Shown here: positions 28,706-38,579 of the stretch, piece after piece
How positions within the stretch are numbered: position 1 is the stretch's first letter
Layout of the letters: the number at the start of each line of letters is the position of its first letter
NCBI RefSeq assembly: GCF_003352915.1
Contig: NZ_CP022314.1
Span: 1 to 64,000 of the forward strand
Direction of reading: 5' to 3'
Origin: Arthrobacter sp. PM3
Lineage (GTDB): Bacteria > Actinomycetota > Actinomycetes > Actinomycetales > Micrococcaceae
Length of the DNA: 64,000 nt
Made by a program: the position numbers and the translations under genes
Notes under the pieces: generated by a model
Told to the model about the DNA's origin: nothing
The model's input: the letters and a program-made list of their open reading frames with translations, nothing else
The model's database searches: none

Positions 28706-30802
28706 CTACTTCCAGCCGGTCGCGGCCAGGAGCCGCTGCTCGAACATCGGGATCATGGTCTGCACGTAGGTCTTGGTCAGGTGGTTGTCGTCTTTGTAGA
28801 CGTACACGTTGCCGACCACCGCAGGGCAGATCCCGTTGGCGCAGATGAAATCGCTCATGTCCATCAGGTGCAGCCCGGGAACCTTGCCGCGGTAGGCGTC
28901 CAGCGGCGAGGACCCGGCCAGCGACTCCTGCTCGGGCACATTGCACTGCGCGGCGGCCTCACCGTTCTTCTGGACGCACTCGGGCATGTTGATGGTGAAG
29001 CGCGGGTTGTCGCGGATGCCCACCACGTCCATGCCGGCGTCGGTGAAGGGTTTGATGCCCTCAAGGTACTGCGGCACCTCGGTCTCGAACGGCGCCTCCT
29101 TGTGGGTCAGGGACGCGACCGTGAAGACGGCGTCGGGGCGGTGGTCCATGACGTACTGCGCGCTGGCCTTGTTGAAGGCGTTGCAGTCCGCGTCCCGCTC
29201 CGGGGACTCCCCGCCGAAACGGCAGTTGCCCTTCAGCAGCGTGACAACCTCCCAGCCGTGGCTCTTCGCGATCGGGCCCAGCGCCGCCATGTACTGCTGG
29301 GCGTGCGAATCGCCGAGCACCACGATGCGTTTGGTGACCTTCTCCGGCTTGTTGTTCTGCAGGCAGCCCTGCAGCAGGGGGTCGCTGGGGACGTTCTCGT
29401 CGGTGCACAGCCCGTCGATGTCGGCCCACTCGTTCTTCATCGCCGCGGGGGCGGGAATGATCTTCGCCTCCGGGGTGGGCTTGCCGGCGTTCTCCGGAGC
29501 GAGGGCGGCCGCCCCGGGGGTCAGTTCCTTCGGCTGGGCTGCCGCGGCAGCCTCATCGGCCACGAGCCGGGTCTGCCACACGGCGACCGGCCCCGCCAGC
29601 AGTGCACCGCACGCGGCAATCACGACGGCGGTGCGCCAGGCGCGCCGCTTCGGCCAGTGCCATTCGCGCAGCGGCTTTTCGACGAAACGCGTGGTGAGCA
29701 CGGCCAGGACGAGGGACGCGGCCACGATGCACAGCCCCTGGACGAGGTTCGGTGCCGTGATGCCGGCGCCGGCGAGGGCCAGGACCAGCAGCGGCCAGTG
29801 CCAGAGGTAGAGCGCGTAGGAGTTGTCCCCGAGCGAGACCAGGGGCTTCCAGGTCAGGAAGCGGTCGACGCCGAACCGGCTGCCGCTCTGCCCGGCCGTG
29901 ATGATTGCGGCGGCGGCCAGCGTAGGCCACAGCGCGATGAAGCCGGGGAATGACCGGTCCACGGTCAGCAGCAGCCCGCAGGAGAGCATGGCTGCCAGGC
30001 CTGCCCAGCCCAGCACCACGCGGACCATCCGGCCCGGCTTCAGGTACGGCAGCGCGAGCGCCAGGAGCGAGCCGAGCGCGAACTCCCAGAGCCGGGCGCC
30101 GGTATCGAAATAGGCGTGGGCCTGGTTGGTGGCGGTCTGCTGAACGGAGTAGGCCAGGGACAGGACAAAAATGGCGCCGAACGCAGTGGCCAGCAGCGGC
30201 CGGAAGCCCAGCAGCGCGTGGTCCCTGCCGGTGCGGCGCCGAAGCGGCCCCCGCAGGAGGCGGCTCAGCAGTGCCGTGCCGGCGAACACGAGCGGCCACA
30301 GCACGAACACCTGGCCCTGGATCGACAGCGACCAGAAGTGCTGCAGCGGGCTCGCCCCCGAATGGTCCTGCGCGTAGTAGTCGACCGCGCTGTCCGCCAG
30401 AAGCCAGTTCTGCCTGTACAGCAGCGAGGCCCAGGCCTGGTCCAGGACGTCGGGCCAGCGGCTTTGCGGCAGGATCGCCCAGGTGCCGGCCAGCACGCCG
30501 AGGACCACCACGACGACGGCGGGCAGCAGTCGCTTGAGCAGGTGCAGCCAGTGCCCCAGCAGCTTCAGCGGTGCACCGGTTTCGACTTTCCGGGTGAAGC
30601 TGAGTGTCATCAGGAACGCTGAAATCAGCAGGAAGATGTCCACGCCGCCGGAGACCCGGCCCAGCCACACGTGGTAGGTGACCACCATGAGGACCGCGAG
30701 GGCGCGAAGGCCCTGGACTTCTGGACGGTAGCTGGCTTTTCGGCTCGCGGGTGAACCCGCATCCGCTGCTGGCGGGGTGGCGGTGGTTCGCTCGTTCGAC
30801 AC
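28706..30802 (-). CDS. OafA-type acyltransferase with SGNH domain (copy 1)
   Basis: A 698-residue envelope protein. The first 400 residues are an acyltransferase-3 membrane domain with about ten helices and the conserved YRPEVQGLRALAVLMVVTYH start. After an Ala/Pro linker comes an extracellular SGNH domain: IVVLGDSHAQQYMAAL holds the Ser nucleophile and DDNHLTKTY the Asp/His pair. Such fusions O-acetylate cell-wall glycopolymers or polysaccharides. GTG start with GGAGGG upstream. A paralogue lies 1.1 kb away with a DUF389 gene between. Confidence 0.9.
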   Translation of the reverse strand: MSNERTTATPPAADAGSPASRKASYRPEVQGLRALAVLMVVTYHVWLGRVSGGVDIFLLISAFLMTLSFTRKVETGAPLKLLGHWLHLLKRLLPAVVVVVLGVLAGTWAILPQSRWPDVLDQAWASLLYRQNWLLADSAVDYYAQDHSGASPLQHFWSLSIQGQVFVLWPLVFAGTALLSRLLRGPLRRRTGRDHALLGFRPLLATAFGAIFVLSLAYSVQQTATNQAHAYFDTGARLWEFALGSLLALALPYLKPGRMVRVVLGWAGLAAMLSCGLLLTVDRSFPGFIALWPTLAAAAIITAGQSGSRFGVDRFLTWKPLVSLGDNSYALYLWHWPLLVLALAGAGITAPNLVQGLCIVAASLVLAVLTTRFVEKPLREWHWPKRRAWRTAVVIAACGALLAGPVAVWQTRLVADEAAAAAQPKELTPGAAALAPENAGKPTPEAKIIPAPAAMKNEWADIDGLCTDENVPSDPLLQGCLQNNKPEKVTKRIVVLGDSHAQQYMAALGPIAKSHGWEVVTLLKGNCRFGGESPERDADCNAFNKASAQYVMDHRPDAVFTVASLTHKEAPFETEVPQYLEGIKPFTDAGMDVVGIRDNPRFTINMPECVQKNGEAAAQCNVPEQESLAGSSPLDAYRGKVPGLHLMDMSDFICANGICPAVVGNVYVYKDDNHLTKTYVQTMIPMFEQRLLAATGWK

Positions 30803-30837
30803 TCAAAACCCTCCGTGACGGCCTCCAAAACCTCAAT

Positions 30838-30853
30838 GTTACCGAAACGTAAC
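30838..30853. promoter_or_regulatory. Inverted-repeat operator upstream of acyltransferase copy 1
   Basis: GTTAC-CGAAAC-GTAAC, a perfect 5-bp dyad with a 6-bp spacer, beginning 36 bp upstream of the start codon. The same dyad with one change lies at the same distance before the second paralogue. The layout GTnAC-n6-GnAAC resembles the boxes of OmpR-family regulators such as GlnR and MtrA. Confidence 0.6.
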
Positions 30854-30950
30854 TTTCATTGCCAATCGCGGCGGCCCCGTGCCGGTGTCGGCGCGGTCCG
30901 GGGAGGGCGCGCCGGCAGCTAGGCTGATACGCGTCTGAGGAGGCCGCGAA

Positions 30951-31919
30951 GTGATCGTGCAGCTGCGAATCTGTGTCCCCGGCGAGTTGTCCGGGGTTGT
31001 TCTCGAGAGTTGCGCCGGCGAGGTCGGCGTCGCGGAAGTCGCCGTGGACAAGGGCGCATCGGTCATGCCGGCGGGGGATGTCGTCGAGGTCCTGCTCGCC
31101 CGCGAATCCGTGGAAGGGCTCGTGGAAAAACTCCATGCCCTCGATGTCCAAAAGCTCGGATCAATTGCGATCACCATGCCGGACCTGGTGCTCTCGGACC
31201 GCGCGGACCGGGCGGAGGCAGAGGCCCCCGGCGAGGGAGCGGACGCCGTGATCTGGGACGAGGTGTCCCGGCAAAGCGGCGAAGATTCACGCCTGACGTG
31301 GAGCTATCTGACATTCCTGGTCCTGGCCACGCAGCTGGCCGCGATCGGCATCGTCACGGACTCCACGATCGCAATCGTCGGCGCGATGGCCGTGGGGCCG
31401 GAGTTCGGACCGCTGGCCGCGCTGGCCGTGGCCTTGGTCCGGCGCCAGCGGCGGCTCGGACGCGACGCGGCCCTGGCCCTCGGCATCGGGTTTCCCGCGG
31501 CGATGCTCGCCGCTGCCCTGACCGCATGGCTGTCGGTCCCGCTCGGGCTCTTCCCCGCGGATACGCTCGACCGTGGCACAGCCGTCGAATTCATCTACCA
31601 CCCGGGCCCGTACTCGCTGATCGTCGCCGTGCTCGCCGGAACCGCGGGGATGCTTTCGGTCATCAGCCGGCGCTCGACCACGCTGGTCGGCGTGTTCATC
31701 TCTGTCACGACGGTGCCCGCGGCCGGGTTCGTGGCCGTGGCACTGGTCCTGGGCGAATACCAGAAGGCGGCCGGCTCGGCCCTGCAGCTGTTCCTGAACC
31801 TGGCCGGAATCGTGGTGTCCGGCGTCGGGGTGCTGCTGTTCTACCGGCTGGTGACCAAACGGCTGTCACCGGAAGCGGCCCTGCGGCTGCGGCGCAAGGC
31901 GGGCCGCCAGCAGCGCTGA
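30951..31919 (+). CDS. DUF389 membrane protein
   Basis: A 322-residue protein. The N-terminal 100 residues are a soluble ferredoxin-like domain (IVQLRICVPGELSGVVLESC to VQKLGSIAITMPDLV) and the rest is the DUF389 membrane region: LTFLVLATQLAAIGIVTDS, then AIVGAMAVGPEFGPLAALAVAL, a highly conserved turn, and several more helices up to LLFYRLVTK. GTG start with GAGGAGG 8 bases upstream. It is the only plus-strand gene between the two acyltransferase paralogues. Family function is unknown. Confidence 0.85.
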   Translation: MIVQLRICVPGELSGVVLESCAGEVGVAEVAVDKGASVMPAGDVVEVLLARESVEGLVEKLHALDVQKLGSIAITMPDLVLSDRADRAEAEAPGEGADAVIWDEVSRQSGEDSRLTWSYLTFLVLATQLAAIGIVTDSTIAIVGAMAVGPEFGPLAALAVALVRRQRRLGRDAALALGIGFPAAMLAAALTAWLSVPLGLFPADTLDRGTAVEFIYHPGPYSLIVAVLAGTAGMLSVISRRSTTLVGVFISVTTVPAAGFVAVALVLGEYQKAAGSALQLFLNLAGIVVSGVGVLLFYRLVTKRLSPEAALRLRRKAGRQQR

Positions 31920-31941
31920 CGGCCCGCGGCGCGGGTGCCCG

Positions 31942-33996
31942 TTACCCGGCGTTCCAGCCGGTCGCCGCCAGGAACTCCGTCTCGAAGTACGGGGTGAGGC
32001 TCTCCATGTAGGTCCTGGTGACGTGGTTGTCGTCCTTGTAGACCATGACGTTGCCGATCACGGCCGGACACACCTGCTTCTGGCAGAAGAAACGGCTGAA
32101 GTCCAGGAACTTCGTGTCCGGCAACTGCCCGGCCACCGCTGTGTCGGGCGACGTGGCCTGGTAGTTCTCGGCCGTCGTCGATCCGCAGGCCGCGTAGTCG
32201 TCGGGATCATCCTCCAGGCACGCGGGCACGGGCTTGTGCATGCGCGGGGTGTCCCGCAGCGCCACGACAGGGATGCCGGCGTCGTTAATGGATTTGATCG
32301 GCGGAACCCAGCCCGGGTCCATGAACTCCGTGGCCCCCGGGGCCGGTTCCGTGCGGGTGCTCGTGGTCACCACGAGGTCCGGCTTCATGTCCAGCACCTT
32401 CTTGAGGGTGTCCTTGTTGAAGTCCAGGCAGCCGTCGGAGAGCCCCGGCGCCGGACCGACCGTGACCGGGCAGTAGCCCTTGGTGATGGCCTCCACCTTC
32501 CACCCGTACTTCTCGGCCAGGCTCAGGACGGGGGTGGCCCAGACGTGGGCGTGCGAATTGCCGATGATCACCACGGTCTTGGCGGCATTCTGCTTGCCAT
32601 TGGTGCAGATGTTCGTGAGTTCCTTCTCATTCGACGTGCAGCCGCCCTCATACTTGGGCCAGTCGTCCGCGACGGTCGTGAGGCTGGGAAGGAGCGGGGC
32701 GGAAGGGTCGGCCCCGCTGACATAGGCCGGGTCCAGTGCCCGGGCGCCCGGGTTGTTGGCCCAGGCCTGGCTGGCGGCCGCCGCCGTGGCGACGTTGATC
32801 TGGAGCTGCCACCCCACCAGCGGCACGACGGCGGTCACCACGGCCGCGGCGATCGCGATGGCGGCGCGCCGCCGCTTGAGCTCCGGCCATTTCCACTCCC
32901 GCCAGGGCTTTTCAATGAAGCGGGTGGTGAGGTAGGCGAGCACCAGCGAAACGGCCACAATCACGGAACCCGTGATGGGCCCGGCCCGGTCCTTGTCCGT
33001 CGCGGCCAGCGAGATGACCAGGACCGGCCAGTGCCACAGGTACAAGGCGTAGGAGATGTCCCCGAGCCGGACCAGGGGGCCCGAGCTGAGGAAGCGGTCG
33101 ACGCCAAGCTTGCTGCCGGTCTGCCCGGCCACGATCACGCAGGCTGCGGCCAGGGTGGGCCAGAGGGCCACGTACCCGGGGAAGGATGCCTCCACGTTGA
33201 GCAGGAGGCCGCAGCTGAGCATGGCCACAATGCCCAGCCAGCCCAGTCCCATGCGGACCTTCCGGGGAAGCCGCAGGGCCGGCAGGAACAACGCCACGAG
33301 GGTGCCCAGGGCGAACTCCCACAGGCGTGCCCCGGTGTCGAAGTAGGCCTCGGTCTGGGACGACCGGGTGTAGAGGATCGAGAAAATCAGGGAGCCGACG
33401 AAGATCGCGGCGAAGATGTAGCAGAGCAGCACGCGGTAGCGGAGCTTGAAGCGCCTGGCCACGAGGGCCGCGCCGGCGAAGATCAGCGGCCACAGGATAA
33501 ACACCTGTCCCTGGATCGAGAGGGACCAGAAGTGCTGGAAGGGACTGGCCTGGCTGTGGTCCGAGGCGTAGTAATTGGTGGCCTGGGACTGCAGGAACCA
33601 ATTCTCGACGTAGAAGAGGGAGGCCCAGCCCTGGGAGATCACTTCGAGCCAGCGGGTCCGCGGAAGGAAGAGGATGCTGGCGGCGAGGACGGCCACGAGC
33701 ACGGTGACGGCGGCCGGGACCAGGCGCCGGAAGAGGTGCAGCCAGTGTTTGATCAGTGCCATGGGCCGGCGCTGTTCATAGCGTCCGACGAACTGCAGCG
33801 TCATGAGGAACGCCGAGATCAGCAAGAACACGTCCACGCCGCCGGAGACCCGGCCCAGCCAAATGTGGTAGCTCATGACCATGAGCACGGCCAGGGACCG
33901 GAGCCCTTGGATTTCGGGCCGGAAAGTGGGCTTGCGGTTTGTCGGCGGAGCGCCGCCGGATTGGGCAGGCGGGACCAGGGTTCTTTGCTGTGTCAT
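31942..33996 (-). CDS. OafA-type acyltransferase with SGNH domain (copy 2)
   Basis: A 684-residue paralogue of the upstream acyltransferase with the same plan: acyltransferase-3 membrane domain (FRPEIQGLRSLAVLMVMSYH at the start, SGGVDVFLLISAFLMTLQF), linker, and an SGNH domain with VVIIGNSHAHVWATPVL and DDNHVTRTYMESLTP. Note that the nucleophile block reads GNSH instead of the usual GDSH. It ends ATGWNAG where copy 1 ends ATGWK. ATG start with GAGGGG upstream. Likely modifies a related but distinct glycopolymer. Confidence 0.9.
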   Translation of the reverse strand: MTQQRTLVPPAQSGGAPPTNRKPTFRPEIQGLRSLAVLMVMSYHIWLGRVSGGVDVFLLISAFLMTLQFVGRYEQRRPMALIKHWLHLFRRLVPAAVTVLVAVLAASILFLPRTRWLEVISQGWASLFYVENWFLQSQATNYYASDHSQASPFQHFWSLSIQGQVFILWPLIFAGAALVARRFKLRYRVLLCYIFAAIFVGSLIFSILYTRSSQTEAYFDTGARLWEFALGTLVALFLPALRLPRKVRMGLGWLGIVAMLSCGLLLNVEASFPGYVALWPTLAAACVIVAGQTGSKLGVDRFLSSGPLVRLGDISYALYLWHWPVLVISLAATDKDRAGPITGSVIVAVSLVLAYLTTRFIEKPWREWKWPELKRRRAAIAIAAAVVTAVVPLVGWQLQINVATAAAASQAWANNPGARALDPAYVSGADPSAPLLPSLTTVADDWPKYEGGCTSNEKELTNICTNGKQNAAKTVVIIGNSHAHVWATPVLSLAEKYGWKVEAITKGYCPVTVGPAPGLSDGCLDFNKDTLKKVLDMKPDLVVTTSTRTEPAPGATEFMDPGWVPPIKSINDAGIPVVALRDTPRMHKPVPACLEDDPDDYAACGSTTAENYQATSPDTAVAGQLPDTKFLDFSRFFCQKQVCPAVIGNVMVYKDDNHVTRTYMESLTPYFETEFLAATGWNAG

Positions 33997-34013
33997 AGAA
34001 AACCCCTCATACC

Positions 34014-34047
34014 GGTAACCAAAACGTCCATGTTACCCAACCGTAAT
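34014..34047. promoter_or_regulatory. Inverted-repeat operator upstream of acyltransferase copy 2
   Basis: GTTAC-CCAACC-GTAAT at 34032-34047 begins 36 bp before the start codon, as in copy 1. A further GGTAACC at 34014-34020 forms a dyad with GTTACC (12 bp between). The following GGCCAATCG is also shared with copy 1 (TGCCAATCG), so the whole upstream block was duplicated or is under common selection. Confidence 0.55.
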
Positions 34048-34159
34048 CTTGATGGCCAATCGTCGCGGCGGGCATCGCTCTCTATTCAGGCACGCCAAGA
34101 TGGGAGTTTCCAGTTAATTCGCTGCGGCGTCCGTGCGCCGCCGGGCCGGGTCCGGCCGC

Positions 34160-34197
34160 AAAAAAGGGACGGCCCGGCAGGTTGCCGGGCCGTCCCT
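34160..34197 (-). terminator. Rho-independent terminator of groES-groEL
   Basis: AGGGACGGCCCGGCA (34165-34179) pairs perfectly with TGCCGGGCCGTCCCT (34183-34197) around a 3-base loop. On the minus strand a run of six T follows. It lies 14 bp past the groEL stop. Confidence 0.95.
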
Positions 34198-34211
34198 CTT
34201 GCGGGCGCAGC

Positions 34212-35834
<1,623 letters not shown>

Positions 35835-35902
35835 TCAAGACAGAACCCCGCGCAACTGATCCGTTCGTGGCGAAGGATCGGCTGCGCGGGGGTCCAAGAG
35901 AG

Positions 35903-36199
35903 TTACTTTACGACGATCGCCAGAACGTCGCGGGCGGAGAGCACGAGGTACTCGGTGCCGCCGGTCTTGACTTCGGTTCCGCCGTACTTGGAGTAGATGA
36001 CGACGTCGCCGACGGCAACGTCAACGGGAACGCGGTTGCCGTTGTCGTCGAAGCGGCCGGGGCCTACGGCGACAACTTCGCCTTCCTGCGGCTTCTCCTG
36101 TGCGGAGTCCGGGATAACCAGGCCGGAAGCCGTGGTCTGCTCGGCTTCGAGCGGGCGGACAACAATACGATCCTCAAGAGGCTTAATAGAGACCGACAC
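35903..36199 (-). CDS. groES: Co-chaperonin GroES
   Basis: A 98-residue co-chaperonin that caps GroEL. It begins [19 protein letters not shown] and contains the mobile loop ([19 protein letters not shown]) and the [15 protein letters not shown] strand. GTG start (36197-36199) with AAAGGAGAGG upstream. First gene of the groES-groEL pair, 80 bp before groEL, under CIRCE control. Confidence 0.97.
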   Translation of the reverse strand: MSVSIKPLEDRIVVRPLEAEQTTASGLVIPDSAQEKPQEGEVVAVGPGRFDDNGNRVPVDVAVGDVVIYSKYGGTEVKTGGTEYLVLSARDVLAIVVK

Positions 36200-36311
36200 T
36201 CGGACCTCTCCTTTTCGTCAGCAAATTCGTGGACTATGAAGCGGTGATGCCAAGGCGTACAGACCGTCGTCGCGGTGCCGGCAGCGCGCCTGGCGGAACG
36301 TGCTTCATGTG

Positions 36312-36338
36312 TTAGCACCCTCCTAGGGAGAGTGCTAA
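36312..36338. promoter_or_regulatory. CIRCE element 1 (HrcA operator)
   Basis: TTAGCACCC-9 nt-GAGTGCTAA matches the CIRCE consensus TTAGCACTC-N9-GAGTGCTAA except for one base in the left arm. It lies about 115 bp upstream of groES. Confidence 0.9.
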
Positions 36339-36358
36339 TGACGACTCTATGTAACGGG

Positions 36359-36385
36359 TTAGCACTCGGTCAAGGCGAGTGCCAG
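36359..36385. promoter_or_regulatory. CIRCE element 2 (HrcA operator)
   Basis: TTAGCACTC-9 nt-GAGTGCCAG: a perfect left arm and a right arm with two changes. The second site, 47 bp from the first, indicates double HrcA control of groES-groEL. Confidence 0.8.
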
Positions 36386-36413
36386 AAATTCGTTTCAGGT
36401 GAACATCCCCGCA

Positions 36414-36755
36414 CAGGACATGCTCAGCCTGAGGCTCCACCACTGGACATAGCACCCCCCTGTCCACCCGTGGCCGCAAAGAATGAGCATGCCCCGTGGA
36501 CACCCCAGCCCAACGCCCCGGGCCCGCAGTCACCCGGCCCCCATCAGCCCTCGTCGCCCCGGGACATGCTCAGCCCTGGCCTCCACCATTGGACATAGCA
36601 CCGCTATGCCCAGCCGTGGCCGCGCAGAATGAGCATGTCCCCCGGGGCGAAGGGGTTCCGCGGGGCATGCCCGCCCCTTGCCGCGCAGAATGAGCATGTC
36701 CCACCGGAGGTGCGAAGCATGTCCGGCGCTGGCGCCAAAGAGTGGGCATGTCCGG
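36414..36755. repeat. RRRCATGYYY repeat cluster 1
   Basis: This noncoding stretch carries eight exact matches to RRRCATGYYY (at 36416, 36485, 36562, 36631, 36663, 36692, 36715 and 36744). Two similar modules of about 80 bp, 36416-36495 and 36562-36641, each run from GGACATGCTCAGCC to GAGCATGYCC with GGACATAGCACC in the middle, offset by 146 bp. The rest of the gap between the CIRCE elements and the next gene shows nothing else. The same family recurs at 45138-45780. Confidence 0.85.
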
Positions 36756-36768
36756 TGGGGGCATGCGG

Positions 36769-37218
36769 CTACTGGCCGGCGAGGTCCTCGAAATCGACGT
36801 CCTCGCCGTCCTCGGCATCCTCATCGGGGCCGGCGTCGTTGCGGTGCCGGTACACCAGCAGTCCCCCGGCCGCGGCCAGCACGAGGCCGACCAGCAGGAA
36901 AATGATCCCGCCGAGCCGGGCCGTGGCATAGGTGTCCCGGATGGCGCGGGCCTCATCCGTGGCGTCCTGGACGCTCTTGCCGCCGACGGAATAGACCGTG
37001 GCGTTGAAGGAATCGAGGAAGAAGATGATCACGAGCAGCGCAGCGCACACGACGGCGATCACGGCTCCGGCGATCAGCGCCGGCCGGGCGTAGCGGGCCG
37101 GGCCGTGGAGGTGGCGGCGTCCCGGACCGGCGCTGTCCCCGCCGGTGCCGTCCGGTCCGGCCGGGTTTTGCCCGGCCGTGTCCTCTGGGGTGCTGTTGCC
37201 TGTACCGCTGTCTTCCAT
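36769..37218 (-). CDS. Two-helix membrane protein, function unknown
   Basis: A 149-residue protein starting MEDSGTGNSTPEDTAGQ. A disordered, acidic and Gly-rich N-terminus of 45 residues precedes helix 1 (LIAGAVIAVVCAALLVIIFFL), a short outer loop (DSFNATVYSVGGKSVQDATDEARA), helix 2 (LGGIIFLLVGLVLAAAGGLLV) and an acidic C-terminus (DEDAEDGEDVDFED). I start it at ATG 37216-37218 because longer frames run antisense through the divergent methyltransferase gene. Divergent from that gene by 66 bp. No family recognised. Confidence 0.65.
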   Translation of the reverse strand: MEDSGTGNSTPEDTAGQNPAGPDGTGGDSAGPGRRHLHGPARYARPALIAGAVIAVVCAALLVIIFFLDSFNATVYSVGGKSVQDATDEARAIRDTYATARLGGIIFLLVGLVLAAAGGLLVYRHRNDAGPDEDAEDGEDVDFEDLAGQ

Positions 37219-37284
37219 GCCGTCAAGCCTAGCCCGGCTGGTCCGTTCACAGCGGGTCCCCGGCGCTGAACTACGCTGGATGGC

Positions 37285-38508
37285 ATGACTGACGCACCGC
37301 AGGAACACATCGCCCCGATCCTGACCCCGGAGGGCTGGGAACTGCTGGCGTCGCTGGGCCCGTACCGCGAGGACGAGGCCTTCCGCCTCACAGCGTCGCT
37401 GCGCAAGGCCGGCCACTCCCCCGAACTGGTCTCGGCCGTCCTCACCCAGTCCCGGCTGCGGACGAAGGCCGAGGCCAAGTTCGGCGAGTTCGCCCGGCAA
37501 ATGGTCTTCACCAAAGCCGGCCTGGAACAGGCCACCCGGCTGACCGTCGCGGCCCGGCACGCGCAACGCTTCGCGGAGGCGGGAGCCGGCCATGTCGCGG
37601 ACCTCGGCTGCGGGCTGGGCGCCGATGCGATGGCGCTGGCGTCCCTGGACCTGAAGGTCACCGCGGTGGAGATGGACGAGGCCACGGCGGCCTGCGCCAC
37701 GATGAACCTGATCCCGTTCCGCAACGCCACCGTGGTGCACGCCGATGCCACCGCGGTTTCGCTGGACGGGGTCGACGGCGTCTGGCTGGACCCGGCCCGG
37801 CGCACCACCTCTGCCTCGGGCACCAAACGCATCTGGGATCCGGAGGACTTTTCCCCGCCGCTGTCGTTCGTGGAGTCGCTGGCCGGCACCGGGCGCGCAG
37901 TCGGCGTGAAAATGGGGCCCGGCATGCCGCACGATTCCGTGCCGGCGGGCTGCGAGGCGCAGTGGGTTTCCGTGGACGGGGACGTCACCGAGGTGGCCTT
38001 GTGGTTCAACGGAGTGCGGCGCCCCGGAGTGCGGCGGGCAGCCCTGGTGCTCGGTCCCCGCGGTGCCGCCGAACTCACCAGCGGCGAGGATTTCGACGCC
38101 GGCCCGGCGGCGCCCGTGGGCCCGGTGGAGGGCTACCTGTACGAGCCCGACGGGGCGGTGATCCGCGCCGGTCTGGTGGCCGACGTCGCGCTCCAGCTGG
38201 ACGGACACCTAGTGGACGAGCACATCGCCTACATCTGCGCACCCGAGCTGCGCGACACGCCGTTCGCCAGGGCCTACAAGGTCCTGGACGTGATGCCGTT
38301 CCACGTCAAGGCGCTCAAAGCCTGGGTACGGGACCAGGGCATCGGCGTCCTGGAGATCAAGAAGCGCGGCACGGCCGTCACCCCGGAAGAGCTGCGCAAG
38401 CAGCTGCTGCCGGGCGGCAGCGCGAAGGGCAAGAACAAAAAGTCGGCTACCCTGGTCCTCACCAGGATCGGCGAGGACCGGGTGGCCATCTCGGTGGAGC
38501 CGGTCTAA
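37285..38508 (+). CDS. Class I SAM methyltransferase with THUMP-like domain
   Basis: A 407-residue protein. The central Rossmann domain has the SAM loop HVADLGCGLGADAMALA, an acidic strand end VTAVEMDE, and VHADATAV; GVWLDPARR provides the DPxR catalytic-type motif. The C-terminal third (ELRDTPFARAYKVLDVMPFHVKALKAWVRD to KKSATLVLTRIG) is the THUMP-like RNA-binding domain. Together these indicate an RNA methyltransferase; the substrate is not known. Single gene in its own unit. Confidence 0.85.
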   Translation: MTDAPQEHIAPILTPEGWELLASLGPYREDEAFRLTASLRKAGHSPELVSAVLTQSRLRTKAEAKFGEFARQMVFTKAGLEQATRLTVAARHAQRFAEAGAGHVADLGCGLGADAMALASLDLKVTAVEMDEATAACATMNLIPFRNATVVHADATAVSLDGVDGVWLDPARRTTSASGTKRIWDPEDFSPPLSFVESLAGTGRAVGVKMGPGMPHDSVPAGCEAQWVSVDGDVTEVALWFNGVRRPGVRRAALVLGPRGAAELTSGEDFDAGPAAPVGPVEGYLYEPDGAVIRAGLVADVALQLDGHLVDEHIAYICAPELRDTPFARAYKVLDVMPFHVKALKAWVRDQGIGVLEIKKRGTAVTPEELRKQLLPGGSAKGKNKKSATLVLTRIGEDRVAISVEPV

Positions 38509-38579
38509 TACGCACGCGGTCCGGCAAAGGCGCCGGCCGCGGCTCCGACAGGGCCACGGCTGCGGCGTCGGCCGGCCGG

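Noticed and set aside
36769..38208. 480-codon minus-strand frame joining the small membrane protein to antisense methyltransferase
   Set aside because: The part beyond 37218 is antisense to a recognisable methyltransferase; the real start is the ATG at 37216-37218.
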